A stretch of 64,000 bases of DNA from Streptomyces misionensis (lineage in GTDB: Bacteria > Actinomycetota > Actinomycetes > Streptomycetales > Streptomycetaceae). Every line of letters begins with the position of its first letter. Within the stretch, counting starts at the first letter, position 1. Shown piece after piece: positions 36,651 to 48,673 of the stretch. Made by a program: the position numbers and the translations under genes. The notes under the pieces were generated by a model. That model made no database searches, was not told the origin of the DNA, and worked only from the letters and a program-made list of their open reading frames with translations. Where the stretch lies: positions 2,248,501 to 2,312,500 of the forward strand of contig NZ_FNTD01000004.1 in the NCBI RefSeq assembly GCF_900104815.1, given 5' to 3'.

Positions 36651-37532
36651 GTGGCGAACGGCGGACCGGTGGAGCACGGGTTCCCGCACCTGGAGACGGT
36701 GCGGGCCGCGATCAACGCGCTGTACCGGCGGCTGTCACCGACCACCGTGCAGACGTTCTCGGCCAGCGTGGTCCCCGCCGACGTGGCGTTCTGCGACACC
36801 GACGACCTCCATCTGGGGGCGCAGCGGGTGGCCCACGAGATCGTGCGGCACTTCCGGCTGCCGGACGCGCGGCTGATCGTCTGCTTCCGGGAGATGACCC
36901 ATGCGGCGAACATCGAACTGACGGCGGGCCCCGAGTACTTCGTGGAGCTGAACGACCGTTTCCGCACCCACCGGGAGGACATCGGGGCCGCACTCGCCCA
37001 CGAGGTGGCGCACGTCTATCTGCACCGGCTCGACCTCGCCTTCCCGACGACGGCGGAGAACGAGATCCTCACGGACACGGTGACGACGTACCTGGGCGCG
37101 GGGTGGCTGCTGCTGGACGCCTACCGGGAGGACGGGGTCTCCTCGCAGAAGCTGGGCTATCTCACCCCGGAGGAGTTCGGCTACGTGCTGGCCAAGCGGT
37201 CCCTGCTCTTCCAGGAGGACCCCTCGGTGTGGTTCACCAGCGCGCAGGCCTACACCGCGTACACCAAGGGCCTGGCCCGTGCGCGCCGGGACGAGCAGCA
37301 GCCGCCGCTGACGGGAGCGGGCTGGGCGGGCCGCCGCCGGTACGCCCACGACCGGCACCATGCCGTGCCGTCACCGCCGGGCAGCCCCTACTCCTTCGCC
37401 CCCGGCCCGTCCGGCGACCTGCGCGTCTCCTTCCCCTGCCCGACCTGCCACCAGCGGATCAGGCTGCCGGTGCGGGGGCGGGTCCGGGCCCGGTGCGGGT
37501 TGTGCCGCACCGTGCTGGAGTGCGACACCTGA
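36651..37532 (+). CDS. HExxH-containing putative metalloprotein with C-terminal zinc ribbon
   Basis: A 293-residue soluble protein I cannot name. Residues 117-121 form ALAHEVAHVYLHR, a gluzincin-like HExxH site. Nearby Glu residues in TAENEILTDTVTTYLG, 20-30 residues on, could be the third ligand, as in minigluzincin-type proteases. The C-terminus has a four-Cys zinc ribbon: CPTC at 263-266 and CGLC at 282-285. Zinc ribbons suggest nucleic-acid or protein contacts. A protease is likely but unproven. GTG at 36651 has GGGGG upstream. It sits 71 bases after the beta-galactosidase and may be co-transcribed; the rhomboid gene follows on the same strand. Confidence 0.75.
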   Translation: MANGGPVEHGFPHLETVRAAINALYRRLSPTTVQTFSASVVPADVAFCDTDDLHLGAQRVAHEIVRHFRLPDARLIVCFREMTHAANIELTAGPEYFVELNDRFRTHREDIGAALAHEVAHVYLHRLDLAFPTTAENEILTDTVTTYLGAGWLLLDAYREDGVSSQKLGYLTPEEFGYVLAKRSLLFQEDPSVWFTSAQAYTAYTKGLARARRDEQQPPLTGAGWAGRRRYAHDRHHAVPSPPGSPYSFAPGPSGDLRVSFPCPTCHQRIRLPVRGRVRARCGLCRTVLECDT

Positions 37533-37698
37533 TCCCGCCCGGCCGCATCGTCCCCCTTGGGCTCCCCGGAGGCCCCGGGCTCAGGGATCAAGGACAACGG
37601 CTGTTTCGCGCCGGTCACCCCGGTTCGCTATTTTGATCGCTGCCGCCCCACCGGCCCGTTGTCATCCCCCTTCCCTCCCTTATCCGAGGAGCCGGCCC

Positions 37699-38565
37699 GT
37701 GGCCGCCGAGTCCGCTGTGACCACCTGCTTCCGTCATCCGCAGGTGGAGTCGTACGTCCGCTGCACCCGCTGCGACCGCCACATCTGCCCGTCGTGCATG
37801 CGGGAGGCCGCCGTCGGCCACCAGTGCGTGGAGTGCGTGAAGGAGGGCGCCCGTTCCGTCCGGCAGGCGCGGACCGTGTTCGGGGCCCCGGTCGGCACGG
37901 TGCCGCTGGTGACGTACGTGCTGATCGGGCTGAACGTGGTCGCCTACCTGGTGGAGCTGGCCCGGCCGGAGTTCGAGTACCGCTTCGCCATGCTGGGCGC
38001 CTCGCCCGCCGGCTATGTCCCCGAGGGGGTGGCGCACGGCGAGTGGTACCGGCTGCTGACCGGCGCGTTCCTGCACATGACGCCCGGCGAGGGCACGTTC
38101 GGGATCACCCACATCCTGCTCAACATGGTGGCGCTGTGGAACGTCGGCCGGGTCGTGGAGACCCAGTTGGGGCGCATCCGCTACACCGCCCTGTATCTGC
38201 TGTCCGCGCTCGGCGGTTCGGTGCTGGAGCTGCTGCTCGACCCCGGGTCGTACTCGGTCGGCGCGTCCGGCGCGATCTTCGGGCTCGGCGCCGCCTACTG
38301 GGTCATGGGCCGCCGCCTCGGCCAGGACATGCGGGCGGTCAACCGCTCCATGGCGGGCCTGCTGCTGTGGCTGGTGATCTCCGCGGGGCTGACCTCCTGG
38401 CAGGGCCACCTGGGCGGGCTGCTGGCGGGCGGCGTGGTGACGCTGGCCTTCGCCTACGCGCCCCGCGACGCGCGGCGCACCGTGGTCCAGGCGGGGGTGT
38501 GCGTGGCCCTGACGGCGCTGCTGCTGGTCCTCGCCTGGCTGAAGGCGACCTCGCTGACCGGCTGA
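37699..38565 (+). CDS. Rhomboid-family intramembrane protease with N-terminal B-box-like zinc finger
   Basis: A 288-residue rhomboid protease that cleaves transmembrane substrates within the membrane. The catalytic Ser190 is in SVGASGAIFGLGAAY and His237 in WQGHLGGLLAGGV; the conserved loop-1 segment RLLTGAFLHMTPGEGTFGITH and HILLNMVALWNVGRVVE are present. Six to seven membrane helices can be drawn. The N-terminal 50 residues form a zinc finger rich in Cys/His (CFRHPQVESYVRCTRCDRH, ICPSC, HQCVEC), common in actinobacterial rhomboids and likely cytoplasmic. GTG at 37699 is preceded by GAGGAG. Substrates are unknown. A shared terminator separates it from convergent gltD. Confidence 0.92.
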   Translation: MAAESAVTTCFRHPQVESYVRCTRCDRHICPSCMREAAVGHQCVECVKEGARSVRQARTVFGAPVGTVPLVTYVLIGLNVVAYLVELARPEFEYRFAMLGASPAGYVPEGVAHGEWYRLLTGAFLHMTPGEGTFGITHILLNMVALWNVGRVVETQLGRIRYTALYLLSALGGSVLELLLDPGSYSVGASGAIFGLGAAYWVMGRRLGQDMRAVNRSMAGLLLWLVISAGLTSWQGHLGGLLAGGVVTLAFAYAPRDARRTVVQAGVCVALTALLLVLAWLKATSLTG

Positions 38566-38589
38566 GCGGGCCCGCACCGGGGCAAGGCA

Positions 38590-38646
38590 ACGGCGCCTGC
38601 CCGGTCGTCCGGTCGGGGACAGTGGGCAGGCGCCGTCAGGTGTTCC
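38590..38646. terminator. Bidirectional terminator between rhomboid gene and gltD
   Basis: ACGGCGCCTGCCC at 38590-38602 pairs perfectly with GGGCAGGCGCCGT at 38634-38646 around a loop of 31 bases. It lies between two convergent stop codons. The long loop weakens it, but no other hairpin stands here. Confidence 0.65.
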
Positions 38647-38680
38647 GCACGCCTTTGTGCGGAAACGTCTCGTGGTGCCG

Positions 38681-40136
38681 TCAGACCGCGAGGGCGCGGT
38701 CCGTCGGGCGGATCGGGGCCGGCAGGTCGCTGGCCCCGGTCAGGTAGCGGTCGACTCCGCGGGCGGCCGAGCGGCCCTCCGCGATCGCCCAGACGATCAG
38801 GGACTGCCCGCGGCCGGCGTCACCGGCGACGAACACCCCCGGCACGTTGGTCTGGAAGTCGGCGTCGCGGGCGATGTTACCCCGCTCGTCCAGCTCCAGG
38901 CCGAGCTGCTCCACCAGACCGTTCTCGCGGTCGGTGCCCGTGAAGCCCATGGCCAGCGTGACCAGCTGGGCCGGGATACGGCGCTCGGTGCCCGGCTTCC
39001 GGGTCAGCTTGCCGTCCACGAACTCGACCTCGGCCAGGTGCAGCCACTGCACGTTGCCGTCCTCGTCGCCCTCGAAGCGGGTGGTGGAGGCGGAGTAGAT
39101 CCGCTCGCCGCCCTCCTCGTGGGCCGAGGTGACCTTGTAGAGGATCGGGAAGGTCGGCCAGGGCTGGCCGGTGGGGTGCCGCTCCTCGTTCGGCCGGGGC
39201 ATGATCTCCAGCTGGGTGACCGAGGCCGCGCCCTGCCGGTGGGCGGTGCCCACGCAGTCCGCGCCGGTGTCGCCGCCGCCGATGACCACGACGTGCTTGC
39301 CCTCGGCCGAGACGGGCGACACCACGTAGTCGCCCTCCTGCACCTTGTTGGCCAGCGGCAGGTACTCCATGGCCTGGTAGATGCCCTTGAGTTCCCGGCC
39401 GGGGACCGGGAGGTCGCGGGCGGTGGTGGCGCCGGCGGCGATCACGATCGCGTCGTAGCGCTTCTTGAGGTCACGGGCGCTCAGGTCGCGGCCGATCTCG
39501 ACGCCGGTGCGGAAGCGGGTGCCCTCCGCGCGCATCTGCTCGATGCGGCGGTTGATGTGCCGCTTCTCCATCTTGAACTCGGGGATGCCGTACCGCAGCA
39601 GGCCGCCGATGCGGTCCGCGCGCTCGTAGACGGCGACCGTGTGGCCGGCCCGGGTCAGCTGCTGGGCGGCGGCCAGGCCGGAGGGGCCCGAGCCGATCAC
39701 CGCGACGGTCTTGCCGGACAGGCGCTCGGGGATGCGCGGGGTGACGTGCCCGCTGTCCCACGCCTTGTCGATGATGGAGACCTCGACGTTCTTGATGGTG
39801 ACCGGCTGCTGGTTGATGCCGAGCACACACGCCGACTCGCAGGGCGCCGGGCACAGCCGCCCGGTGAACTCCGGGAAGTTGTTGGTGGCGTGCAGCCGCT
39901 CGTAGGCGGCGGCCCAGTCCTCGCGGTAGGCGTAGTCGTTCCACTCGGGGATCAGGTTCCCGAGCGGGCAGCCGTTGTGGCAGAACGGGATGCCGCAGTC
40001 CATGCACCGGCTGGCCTGCTTGCCGACGATCGGCAGCAGGGAGCCGGGGACGTAGACCTCGTTCCAGTCCTTGACGCGCTCGGCGACGGGACGGGTCCTG
40101 GCGACCTCGCGGCCGTGGTTGAGGAAGCCCTTCGGA

Positions 40137-40144
<8 letters not shown>
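38681..40144 (-). CDS. gltD: Glutamate synthase small (beta) subunit
   Basis: The 487-residue NADPH-oxidising subunit of glutamate synthase, carrying FAD and Fe-S clusters that pass electrons to GltB. Visible features: N-terminal Cys clusters [20 protein letters not shown] and [18 protein letters not shown]-binding [23 protein letters not shown]-binding [18 protein letters not shown]; and [17 protein letters not shown] near the end. The length is typical. It overlaps the end of gltB by eight bases, so the two are coupled. With gltB it makes glutamate from glutamine and 2-oxoglutarate. Confidence 0.97.
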
Positions 40145-44732
<4,588 letters not shown>

Positions 44733-44753
44733 CGGCTCTCCCGTCGTCGTCAT

Positions 44754-45137
44754 GTGGCATGTGGCGTGTGCCGAGGGACGACGTTGGCCCTCTGCGGAGG
44801 TGGCGAAATTTCGTGCAGGTTACATGATGGACCGGATCTCGGAAAGCGGAAGCTCCGTTCCAAAATGCGGACACCCCAGGGTGGGTGGCGGGGGTGCCAG
44901 GGTGCCGCGCGGGGGCGGCGGAGGCAACCGCACGAAGCGGCCGGGTGCCGCTCATGGCGGCGAACGCGTGCGGGGGCCGCTGGGTCACCGCCGGACCATC
45001 GGTCCCGCCGGTGCCCGTCGGCCCGAAGAAGCGGGGGGATCGTCGTCGGCCCACCCCGCGGGGTGCGGCAGGCGTCATTGCCCACAGCGCTTACGGCTCA
45101 TGCCCCGTGGTCACACATCCGAAACCAGCGGGTAACG
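44754..45137. other. Gene-free region upstream of gltB
   Basis: About 380 bases between the gltB start and the VIT1 terminator hairpin contain no plausible gene. The part nearest gltB (44800-44870) is A+T-richer and should hold the promoter; the GTAAC-N6-GAAAT site there is listed separately. The remainder is G+C-rich with no structure that I can interpret. Confidence 0.6.
44808..44823 (-). promoter_or_regulatory. Candidate GlnR a/b half-sites upstream of gltB
   Basis: On the minus strand GTAAC-CTGCAC-GAAAT reproduces one a-b box pair of the actinomycete GlnR pattern (gTnAc-N6-GaAAc), differing only in the last base. Only one pair is visible; a full operator has two. It is 76-91 bases upstream of the gltB start. 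Nitrogen control of glutamate synthase makes biological sense, but the match is short. Confidence 0.4.
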
Positions 45138-45167
45138 GCTACTTATGCGGCCCATCGCATAGGTAGC
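45138..45167 (-). terminator. Hairpin terminator after the VIT1/CCC1 gene
   Basis: GCTACTTATGCG and CGCATAGGTAGC pair over 12 bp (one G-T wobble) around a GCCCAT loop, nine bases beyond the stop of the transporter gene on the minus strand. It is unusually A+T-rich for this genome. Confidence 0.7.
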
Positions 45168-45175
45168 GGATGCCG

Positions 45176-45907
45176 TCATCCTACGGCCGTTCCGAACAGC
45201 ACACCCAGGGCGTACGTCACACCGGCGGCCGCGCCACCCAGCGCGAGCTGCCGCAGCCCGCTGAACCACCAGCTGCGCGCGGTCACCTTCGCCACGACGG
45301 CGCCGCAACCGAAGAGTCCGATCAGCGCGAGCACCAGGGCGGGCCACAGCGCGGTGGCGCCGAGCAGGTACGGCAGCACCGGCAGCAGCGCGCCCAGGGC
45401 GAAGGAGCCGAACGAGGAGACGGCCGCGACCAGCGGCGACGGCAGGTCGCCGGGGTCGATGCCCAGCTCCTCGCGGGCGTGTATCTCCAGGGCCTGCTCG
45501 GGATCCTTGGACAGCTGCCGGGCCACCTCACGGGCCAGCTCGGGGGCCACGCCCCGGGCGACGTAGAGCGCCGCCAGCTCGTCCTCCTCGTCCTGCGGGT
45601 GCCGGCGCAGCTCACGGCGCTCGACGTCCAGCTCCGCCTGGACCAGCTCGCGCTGGGAGGCGACGGAGGTGTACTCGCCGGCCGCCATGGAGAAGGCGCC
45701 CGCGGCGAGTCCCGCGAGTCCGGTGATGACGATGGTCTGGTGGCTGACGGAGCCGCCGGCCACACCGGTCATCAGGGCGAGGTTGGAGACCAGGCCGTCC
45801 ATCGCGCCGAAGACGGCGGGGCGCAGCCAGCCGCCGTTCACATCGCGGTGCGTGTGGTTGTCGCGGTGCGCTTCGTGCAGCGCGGCCTCGGTTTCGATGA
45901 TGGCCAT
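45176..45907 (-). CDS. VIT1/CCC1-family iron/manganese transporter
   Basis: A 243-residue membrane protein of the VIT1/CCC1 family, which moves Fe2+ or Mn2+ out of the cytosol. The first helix segment is diagnostic: LRPAVFGAMDGLVSNLALMTGVAGG. A second helix, GLAAGAFSMAAGEYTSVASQ, ends the N-terminal pair. A cytoplasmic Glu/Arg-rich metal-binding hairpin follows (VQAELDVERRELRRHPQDEE through HAREELGIDP), then three C-terminal helices. The start is ATG 45907 with GGGGAA upstream. It is divergent from the ADP-ribosylglycohydrolase operon, and both a candidate iron box and overlapping dyads lie in the shared 273-bp gap. Metal preference cannot be read from sequence. Confidence 0.9.
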   Translation of the reverse strand: MAIIETEAALHEAHRDNHTHRDVNGGWLRPAVFGAMDGLVSNLALMTGVAGGSVSHQTIVITGLAGLAAGAFSMAAGEYTSVASQRELVQAELDVERRELRRHPQDEEDELAALYVARGVAPELAREVARQLSKDPEQALEIHAREELGIDPGDLPSPLVAAVSSFGSFALGALLPVLPYLLGATALWPALVLALIGLFGCGAVVAKVTARSWWFSGLRQLALGGAAAGVTYALGVLFGTAVG

Positions 45908-45926
45908 GAGGTTCCCCGAATTAAGC

Positions 45927-45946
45927 TTAGCCAAAGCTAACTTTGG
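45927..45946. promoter_or_regulatory. Overlapping dyads upstream of the VIT1/CCC1 gene
   Basis: TTAGC-CAAA-GCTAA (45927-45940) is a perfect inverted repeat, and CCAAAG-CTAA-CTTTGG (45931-45946) is a second one overlapping it. They begin 20 bases before the transporter start codon, in the operator position for a DtxR-type or MntR-type metalloregulator. The half-site TTAGC recalls iron boxes but the full sequence does not match the IdeR consensus. Confidence 0.45.
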
Positions 45947-46007
45947 ACGAGTTCTACTTTTCGACTAAAGGCAATCTATGCCGTTCCGGCTCGCGCCGCC
46001 AGCAAGG

Positions 46008-46026
46008 GAAGGCTCGGCTAACCTGC
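46008..46026. promoter_or_regulatory. Candidate iron box (IdeR/DmdR1 type)
   Basis: The 19-mer at 46008-46026 matches 13 of 19 positions of the actinobacterial iron box TTAGGTTAGGCTAACCTAA, with one half, GGCTAACCT, perfect. It lies 100 bases upstream of the transporter gene and 155 bases before the ARH operon. IdeR can activate iron-storage genes from upstream sites, so iron-dependent control of the transporter is plausible. Confidence 0.4.
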
Positions 46027-46180
46027 GGCTTTACACTTTTTGCGCTCATCCGCGCCCCTTTCCGCTCAGGTGGCCGAGCGGGTGACAGGCGCCCTTCCGA
46101 GGCACGCGCACCGGTCCGTGGTGGGACACATCCGCAAAGGGTCCGCGGGCCCAGGTGGGCCCCGCCGAAGGAGACCGCCC

Positions 46181-47551
46181 ATGGCATCGACCGCCTGCAC
46201 TCCCCCACCCCCGCTCCCCTCGCCCGAAGCGGCCCCCGGGCTCCGCGACCGGGCCCGGGGCGCCCTGCTCGGCCTGGCCGTCGGCGACGCGCTCGGCGCC
46301 CCCGCGGAGAACCTGAAGCCCTCCGAGATCCGCGCCCGCTGGGGCCGCATCACGGACTTCGTGACCGACCGGCCGCAGGGCACGGACGACACCGAGTACG
46401 CGCTCTTCTCGGGCCTGCTGCTGGCCCGGCACGGCTCGGCGCTCACCCCGGCGCACGTGGAGGCGGCCTGGCACGAGTGGATCGCCGACCGGGCCGAGGG
46501 CACCTTCCGCGGCGCGGGCTTCAGCGAGCGGGGCACGCTGGAGAACCTGCGCCGGGGCCTGGCCGCGCCGGTCTCCGCGCAGCACCGGCACGCCTGGAGC
46601 GACGGCCTGGCGATGCGGGCGGCCCCCTTCGGGGTGTTCGCGGCCGGGCGCCCCGGGGAGGCGGCCCGCCTGGTCGCGATCGACGGCGCGGTCAGCCACG
46701 AGGGCGAGGGCATCCACGGCGGGCAGGCGGTCGCGGCCGGGGTGGCCGCGGCCATGGCGGGCGCACCGGTCCCGGTGGTGATCGCCGCCGCGCTCGCGGT
46801 GATCCCGGACGACTCCTGGACCGCCCGCTCGCTGCGCCGCGCCGTGGCCGTGGCCCACCGCGGCGAGCGCGCCGTCCGTTCCGCCGTCGTCATCGGCGGC
46901 TATCCCTGGACCGACCTCGCCCCCGAGGCCGTCGCCCTCGCCTTCGGCGCCTACGCCACGGCCGACGGCGACTTCCGCGAGGCGGTCCTCACGGCCGTCA
47001 ACATGGGCCGCGACGCCGACACCACGGCGGCGGTGGCGGGCGCCCTGGCCGGCGCGACCCGGGGCGCGGCCGCGATCCCGCCGCACTGGGCCGAGGCGAT
47101 CGGCCCGGTGCGGGGGCGGTGCCTGCCGTCGATGGCGGGACGGCGGGTGGAGGAGGTGGCGGACCTGCTGGTACCGCCGCCCGCGGAACCACCCGCGCCG
47201 CTCCGCCCCACCGAACCACTCGTGTCCCCTCTTGCCGCGGCCCTCCAACCCACCGAGCCGCCCGCGCCGTCGACCTCCCCGGCCCAGCAACCCACCAGCC
47301 CAGTCGCGTCACCCCTCCCGGCGGCCCTCCAGCCCGCCGATCCGCCCGCACCGTCGCTCCCCCCGGCCACCCTCCCCACCGACCCGCCCGCGCCCTCCCT
47401 GCCCCCCGCCCCCCAGCCCGCCGAGCTGCCCCCGGCCACGGCCCCTGCGCCCCCGCTCCGGTCCGCCGAGCCGGGTGGCAGGCGGGGGAAGGTCCGGTGG
47501 TCCAGGGTGCTCAGTCCCCTCGTCGGCGCGGACCGCGAGGGCCGGTCGTGA
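46181..47551 (+). CDS. ADP-ribosylglycohydrolase family protein with Pro/Ala-rich C-terminal tail (ARH-1)
   Basis: First of seven coupled genes. Residues 22-330 form an ADP-ribosylglycohydrolase (DraG/ARH) domain. The dinuclear-metal motifs are complete: LGLAVGDALGAPAE (residues 31-43), QGTDDTEYAL with TDDT at 68-71, and NMGRDADTTAAVAGALAGA with Asp278 and Asp280. It should be an active hydrolase of an N- or O-linked ADP-ribose or ribosyl compound. Residues 333-456 are a low-complexity tail with imperfect repeats (AALQPTEPPAPS, AALQPADPPAPSLPPA, PTDPPAPSLPPA) ending in a basic segment RRGKVRWSRVL. That tail is absent from the other three paralogues. ATG at 46181 has GAAGGAG. No export signal is seen. 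Confidence 0.9.
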   Translation: MASTACTPPPPLPSPEAAPGLRDRARGALLGLAVGDALGAPAENLKPSEIRARWGRITDFVTDRPQGTDDTEYALFSGLLLARHGSALTPAHVEAAWHEWIADRAEGTFRGAGFSERGTLENLRRGLAAPVSAQHRHAWSDGLAMRAAPFGVFAAGRPGEAARLVAIDGAVSHEGEGIHGGQAVAAGVAAAMAGAPVPVVIAAALAVIPDDSWTARSLRRAVAVAHRGERAVRSAVVIGGYPWTDLAPEAVALAFGAYATADGDFREAVLTAVNMGRDADTTAAVAGALAGATRGAAAIPPHWAEAIGPVRGRCLPSMAGRRVEEVADLLVPPPAEPPAPLRPTEPLVSPLAAALQPTEPPAPSTSPAQQPTSPVASPLPAALQPADPPAPSLPPATLPTDPPAPSLPPAPQPAELPPATAPAPPLRSAEPGGRRGKVRWSRVLSPLVGADREGRS

Positions 47552-48666
47552 GGCCGCGACGGGTCGAGGGGCTGCTGCTGGGCCTCGCCGCGGGCGACGC
47601 CGCAGGCTGGCCCGCCGCCCGGCACCGCGCCGCCCGCATGCCCGAGTGGACCCGCCGTCTCACCCGGGAGCTGGACGCCTTCGCGGAACAGAACGCGACC
47701 ACCACCCTCCCGGTGCCGATCGCCCTGAACCAGCCGCCCGGCCCGCTCCGCCTCGGCCCCTCCGACGACGCCGAATGGGCGGCCTTCGCCGCGGAGGCGG
47801 TCCTGCGGGCCGGCACCGACGACGCCCTCGGCGACCTCAGCCGGGACCGCCGGATGCGCGCCGCCATCGACCTCACCTGGACCGCTGTCGCCTGCGAGGT
47901 CGCCGCCGCCGCGGACCGCGCGCCGGAGATCGAGTCCGCCGTGCTCCCGCTGCGCGCCCGGATCTCGGTGCGGGCCGGTCTCGGCAACCTCGCCACCGGC
48001 CTGCGCCCGCCCGCCACCGGTCACGACAACCCGCACTACTTCGACGACGCGGCCTGCGTCCGCGCCTGCGCCCTGGCGGTGGCCCACCCCGGCGACCCCG
48101 AACGCGCCGCCGCCCTCGCCGAGTTCGACGCCCGCTACACCCAGGACGGCGACGGCGTGCACGGCGCCCGGGCCATGGCGGCCGCCGTGGCGCTCGCCCT
48201 GGCCGGCGCGGACCCCGGCGCCTGCGTCACGGCCGCCCTCGCCGAACTCCCGCCCGACACCGAGATCGGCCGCAACGCCCGGCACGCGCTCGCCCTCGCC
48301 GAGGACGGCGCGCCCGCCTTCGCCCTCGTCCCCGTGCTGGAGCACCAGATCGTGGACCACGTCTACAGCTACGGCGTCGCGGCCGCCGAGACCGTCCCCG
48401 TCGCCCTCGCGCTGGCCACCGCCGCCCGCGGCCGGATCGCCGAGGCCGTACCCGCCGCCGCCTGTCTGTCCCGGGTCGCCGACTCGGCCCCCGCGCTCGC
48501 GGGCGCCCTCACCGGCGCCCTCGGCGGCGGCGCGGCGATCCCGGAGACCTGGCGCGACGCCTGCCGCGTCCTGCCGGGCTGTGCCCTGCCGAGGCTCACC
48601 GGCACCGACCTGGTGGAACTCGCCGGACTCCTGGAAGCCGCACAACCGGCCCGCCCAGGAGGATGA
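47548..48666 (+). CDS. Degenerate ADP-ribosylglycohydrolase paralogue (ARH-2)
   Basis: A 372-residue ARH-family protein whose GTG start overlaps the ARH-1 stop (GTGA). The fold is retained: LLLGLAAGDAAGWPAARH, GPSDDAEWAAFAA, DGDGVHGARAMAAAVALALA and PALAGALTGALGGGAAIPE. Metal ligands are altered, however. TDDT has become SDDA (72-75), and the C-terminal DxDS motif reads RVADSA (309-314), so the first Asp is Val310. One of the two metals is probably not held, suggesting weak activity or a regulatory partner. The frame is intact and coupled on both sides, so it is not a decaying pseudogene. Confidence 0.85.
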   Translation: MRPRRVEGLLLGLAAGDAAGWPAARHRAARMPEWTRRLTRELDAFAEQNATTTLPVPIALNQPPGPLRLGPSDDAEWAAFAAEAVLRAGTDDALGDLSRDRRMRAAIDLTWTAVACEVAAAADRAPEIESAVLPLRARISVRAGLGNLATGLRPPATGHDNPHYFDDAACVRACALAVAHPGDPERAAALAEFDARYTQDGDGVHGARAMAAAVALALAGADPGACVTAALAELPPDTEIGRNARHALALAEDGAPAFALVPVLEHQIVDHVYSYGVAAAETVPVALALATAARGRIAEAVPAAACLSRVADSAPALAGALTGALGGGAAIPETWRDACRVLPGCALPRLTGTDLVELAGLLEAAQPARPGG

Positions 48667-48673
48667 TTCGGGC

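Noticed and set aside
47240..47470. CRISPR-like or minisatellite array
   Set aside because: The repeats are imperfect, in frame and encode a Pro/Ala-rich tail; no unique spacers of regular length.
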